DNA of 64,000 nucleotides from the NCBI GenBank assembly GCA_020086605.1, contig JACBWW010000008.1, positions 19,484,482 through 19,548,481 on the forward strand, written 5' to 3'. Within the stretch, counting starts at the first letter, position 1. Every line of letters begins with the position of its first letter. Origin of the DNA: Lanius collurio. Taxonomy: Eukaryota; Chordata; Aves; Passeriformes; Laniidae. The position numbers and the translations under genes were made by a program. The notes beneath the pieces were generated by a model that saw only the letters and a list, made by a program, of their open reading frames with translations, had not been told where the DNA came from and did no database searches. Positions 62,754-64,000 of the stretch are shown piece after piece.

Positions 62754-64000
62754 TCAACATTACTGTGATAAAATTTAGTCTTTCCTTATCAGGTCAAATA
62801 TGTGTTTTCTGGTAGATAAGAATCTATGGCCTGAACTCATGATCCCAACTGACATCCCTGTTGACAGAAACAGGAGAGTTCTTCAGATAAAGATGGATGC
62901 TAAATTGTTAGGATCTACCTACTTGTTTTGATACAAGTGCAAACACAATGAATTTTCCTCTTTAGGCATTTCTATCTGCTCATGATGTCTTGCAGTTCCC
63001 AGTGCTGGTATTCCAGTTTTTCACTTCAAGATGTATTGAAGGAATGGAAGTAAATAACCCAGAAATATTTATTATAGTTGATCATTAAATTCACACAGGC
63101 TTCACAAACAGGCTTTTTCTCATTTGGAGCTGTAGGCTTTTTGGTAGGGAATAAACATTTTCTAAAACATGTTCATCAAACAAGCTGCTATGCAGTGAAA
63201 AATTATTTTGGAAAAACTGATTTTGATGTTTGGGTGAGCACTTCCTAATCAATACTGAGATACAAAGACACATTGTTGACCTGTGTGAGTTTGTATTGAA
63301 TTATTATGTGTTCAATATACAGAAAATGTCCATGCTTTCAATAACACCAGTGTGTGAGACAATTCCCTCTAATCCATTACTTGTGTTCCCTACTACAGCA
63401 TCTGAGCAGTCATCCTTTAGTCACTCAGAAGTGTTTTAAATTTCAGTAAGCGTTCATAATTAGGTATCTCCTGATCTTTGAATTGGCACTCTTCAGTTCT
63501 GCATCATGGAAGCAACAAGAGTGAACAGCAATCTGTTAAGTTATGCTTTAAAGAGAGGTAAATTTCACTTAAACCACTACTACTTGTCAGCTGAAATCAA
63601 AGCCATGATTCTTACCAGATTTTTGTGCCATTGCACTGTGGCAGGACACCCAAATATAAAAGCATGGGATGCCTGTGAGAAACTTCCTTAACTGGGTTTC
63701 ACAGCATGCAGAACCTTTAATACACTGATATAATGCACAGCTCTTACTTCATTGCACAGGGAGCTCAGAATAGACCTTCTGGGAGAACCTGAGCTGATGC
63801 CAGAAATCCGGATGTGCATGACTCCCCTTAAGAAACAGCACAGGATTATTACACGCTGCAAGCAGGATCACATTTTTTTCACAACATGGGGATTGGCCTG
63901 CAAAATGCCACCATCTCCTAAATGAGCTAGATGCAGCACAAAGCAAGTTTCTGCTCTTGCCAGGTTTGCTGTCAGCCGCCTCCTCTGACTGCAAGAGGCC

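Larger units (their letters stand above)
56241..64000. other. Unique AT-rich sequence with a 114 bp duplication, no gene recognised
   Basis: No coding gene recognised. The longest frames are 61419-61928 minus (169 codons) and 58532-58843 minus (103), both without recognisable domains. 57400-57640 is AT-rich with several homeodomain-like TAAT/ATTA cores. 59700-59900 has a mildly LTR-like look (TGTGG...TTTATA) but no matching partner. The duplicated segments, a 27 bp doublet and an ATTACTT repeat are listed separately. Confidence 0.55.

Overview
The window reads as noncoding nuclear DNA from a bird, or less likely another CR1-rich sauropsid. The evidence is several CR1 LINE fragments with the avian-style 3' end (a run resembling 'ggttggaagggaccttaaag' on one strand and 'cctaaatgattc' on the other). 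A weak ancient MIR-like relic, an overall AT-rich composition, and short diverged open frames without recognisable domains fit the same picture. There is no operon structure, no bacterial gene and no CRISPR array. I recognise no intact protein-coding gene. One ambiguous base (N) sits at 23986.

Layout. Positions 1-2860 are AT-rich unique sequence with a roughly 50 bp tandem duplication at 1476-1575. A CR1 3' fragment (+) lies at 2861-3182 and a short antisense CR1 tail (-) at 5921-6007. A likely CR1 tail relic (-) is at about 12427-12540. Positions 6-18 kb are otherwise unique intergenic or intronic sequence, with a 24 bp poly-T at 15816-15839. A local GC-rich block at 18216-18810 contains an acceptor-to-donor interval that is open in one frame. 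Positions 19-35 kb are unique sequence with an A/C-rich tract. A pure 18-unit hexanucleotide array (CCATAT) occupies 35487-35594. A degenerate CR1 reverse-transcriptase segment (+) spans 36791-38188. A MIR-like relic is at 45785-45876. A second, older-looking CR1 (-) spans about 54361-56240 and retains the reverse-transcriptase motif DAVYLDFSKAF. The last 4 kb hold a 114 bp direct duplication (60153-60266 and 62394-62507; 4 mismatches, no gap).

Both longer CR1 copies are dead: the catalytic FADD box reads FEHN in one and LAHG in the other, and stops or frameshifts interrupt both. The longest open frame in the window (330 codons, 37023-38015 minus) is only the antisense of the first CR1.

I found no convincing new biological system. 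The observations most worth checking are the 114 bp duplicated element, a 16-base microexon-like splice pair at 52805-52820, the GC-rich exon-like block near 18.3-18.6 kb, and a few segments with the look of conserved noncoding elements. All of these need alignment or RNA data that cannot be produced from the sequence alone.
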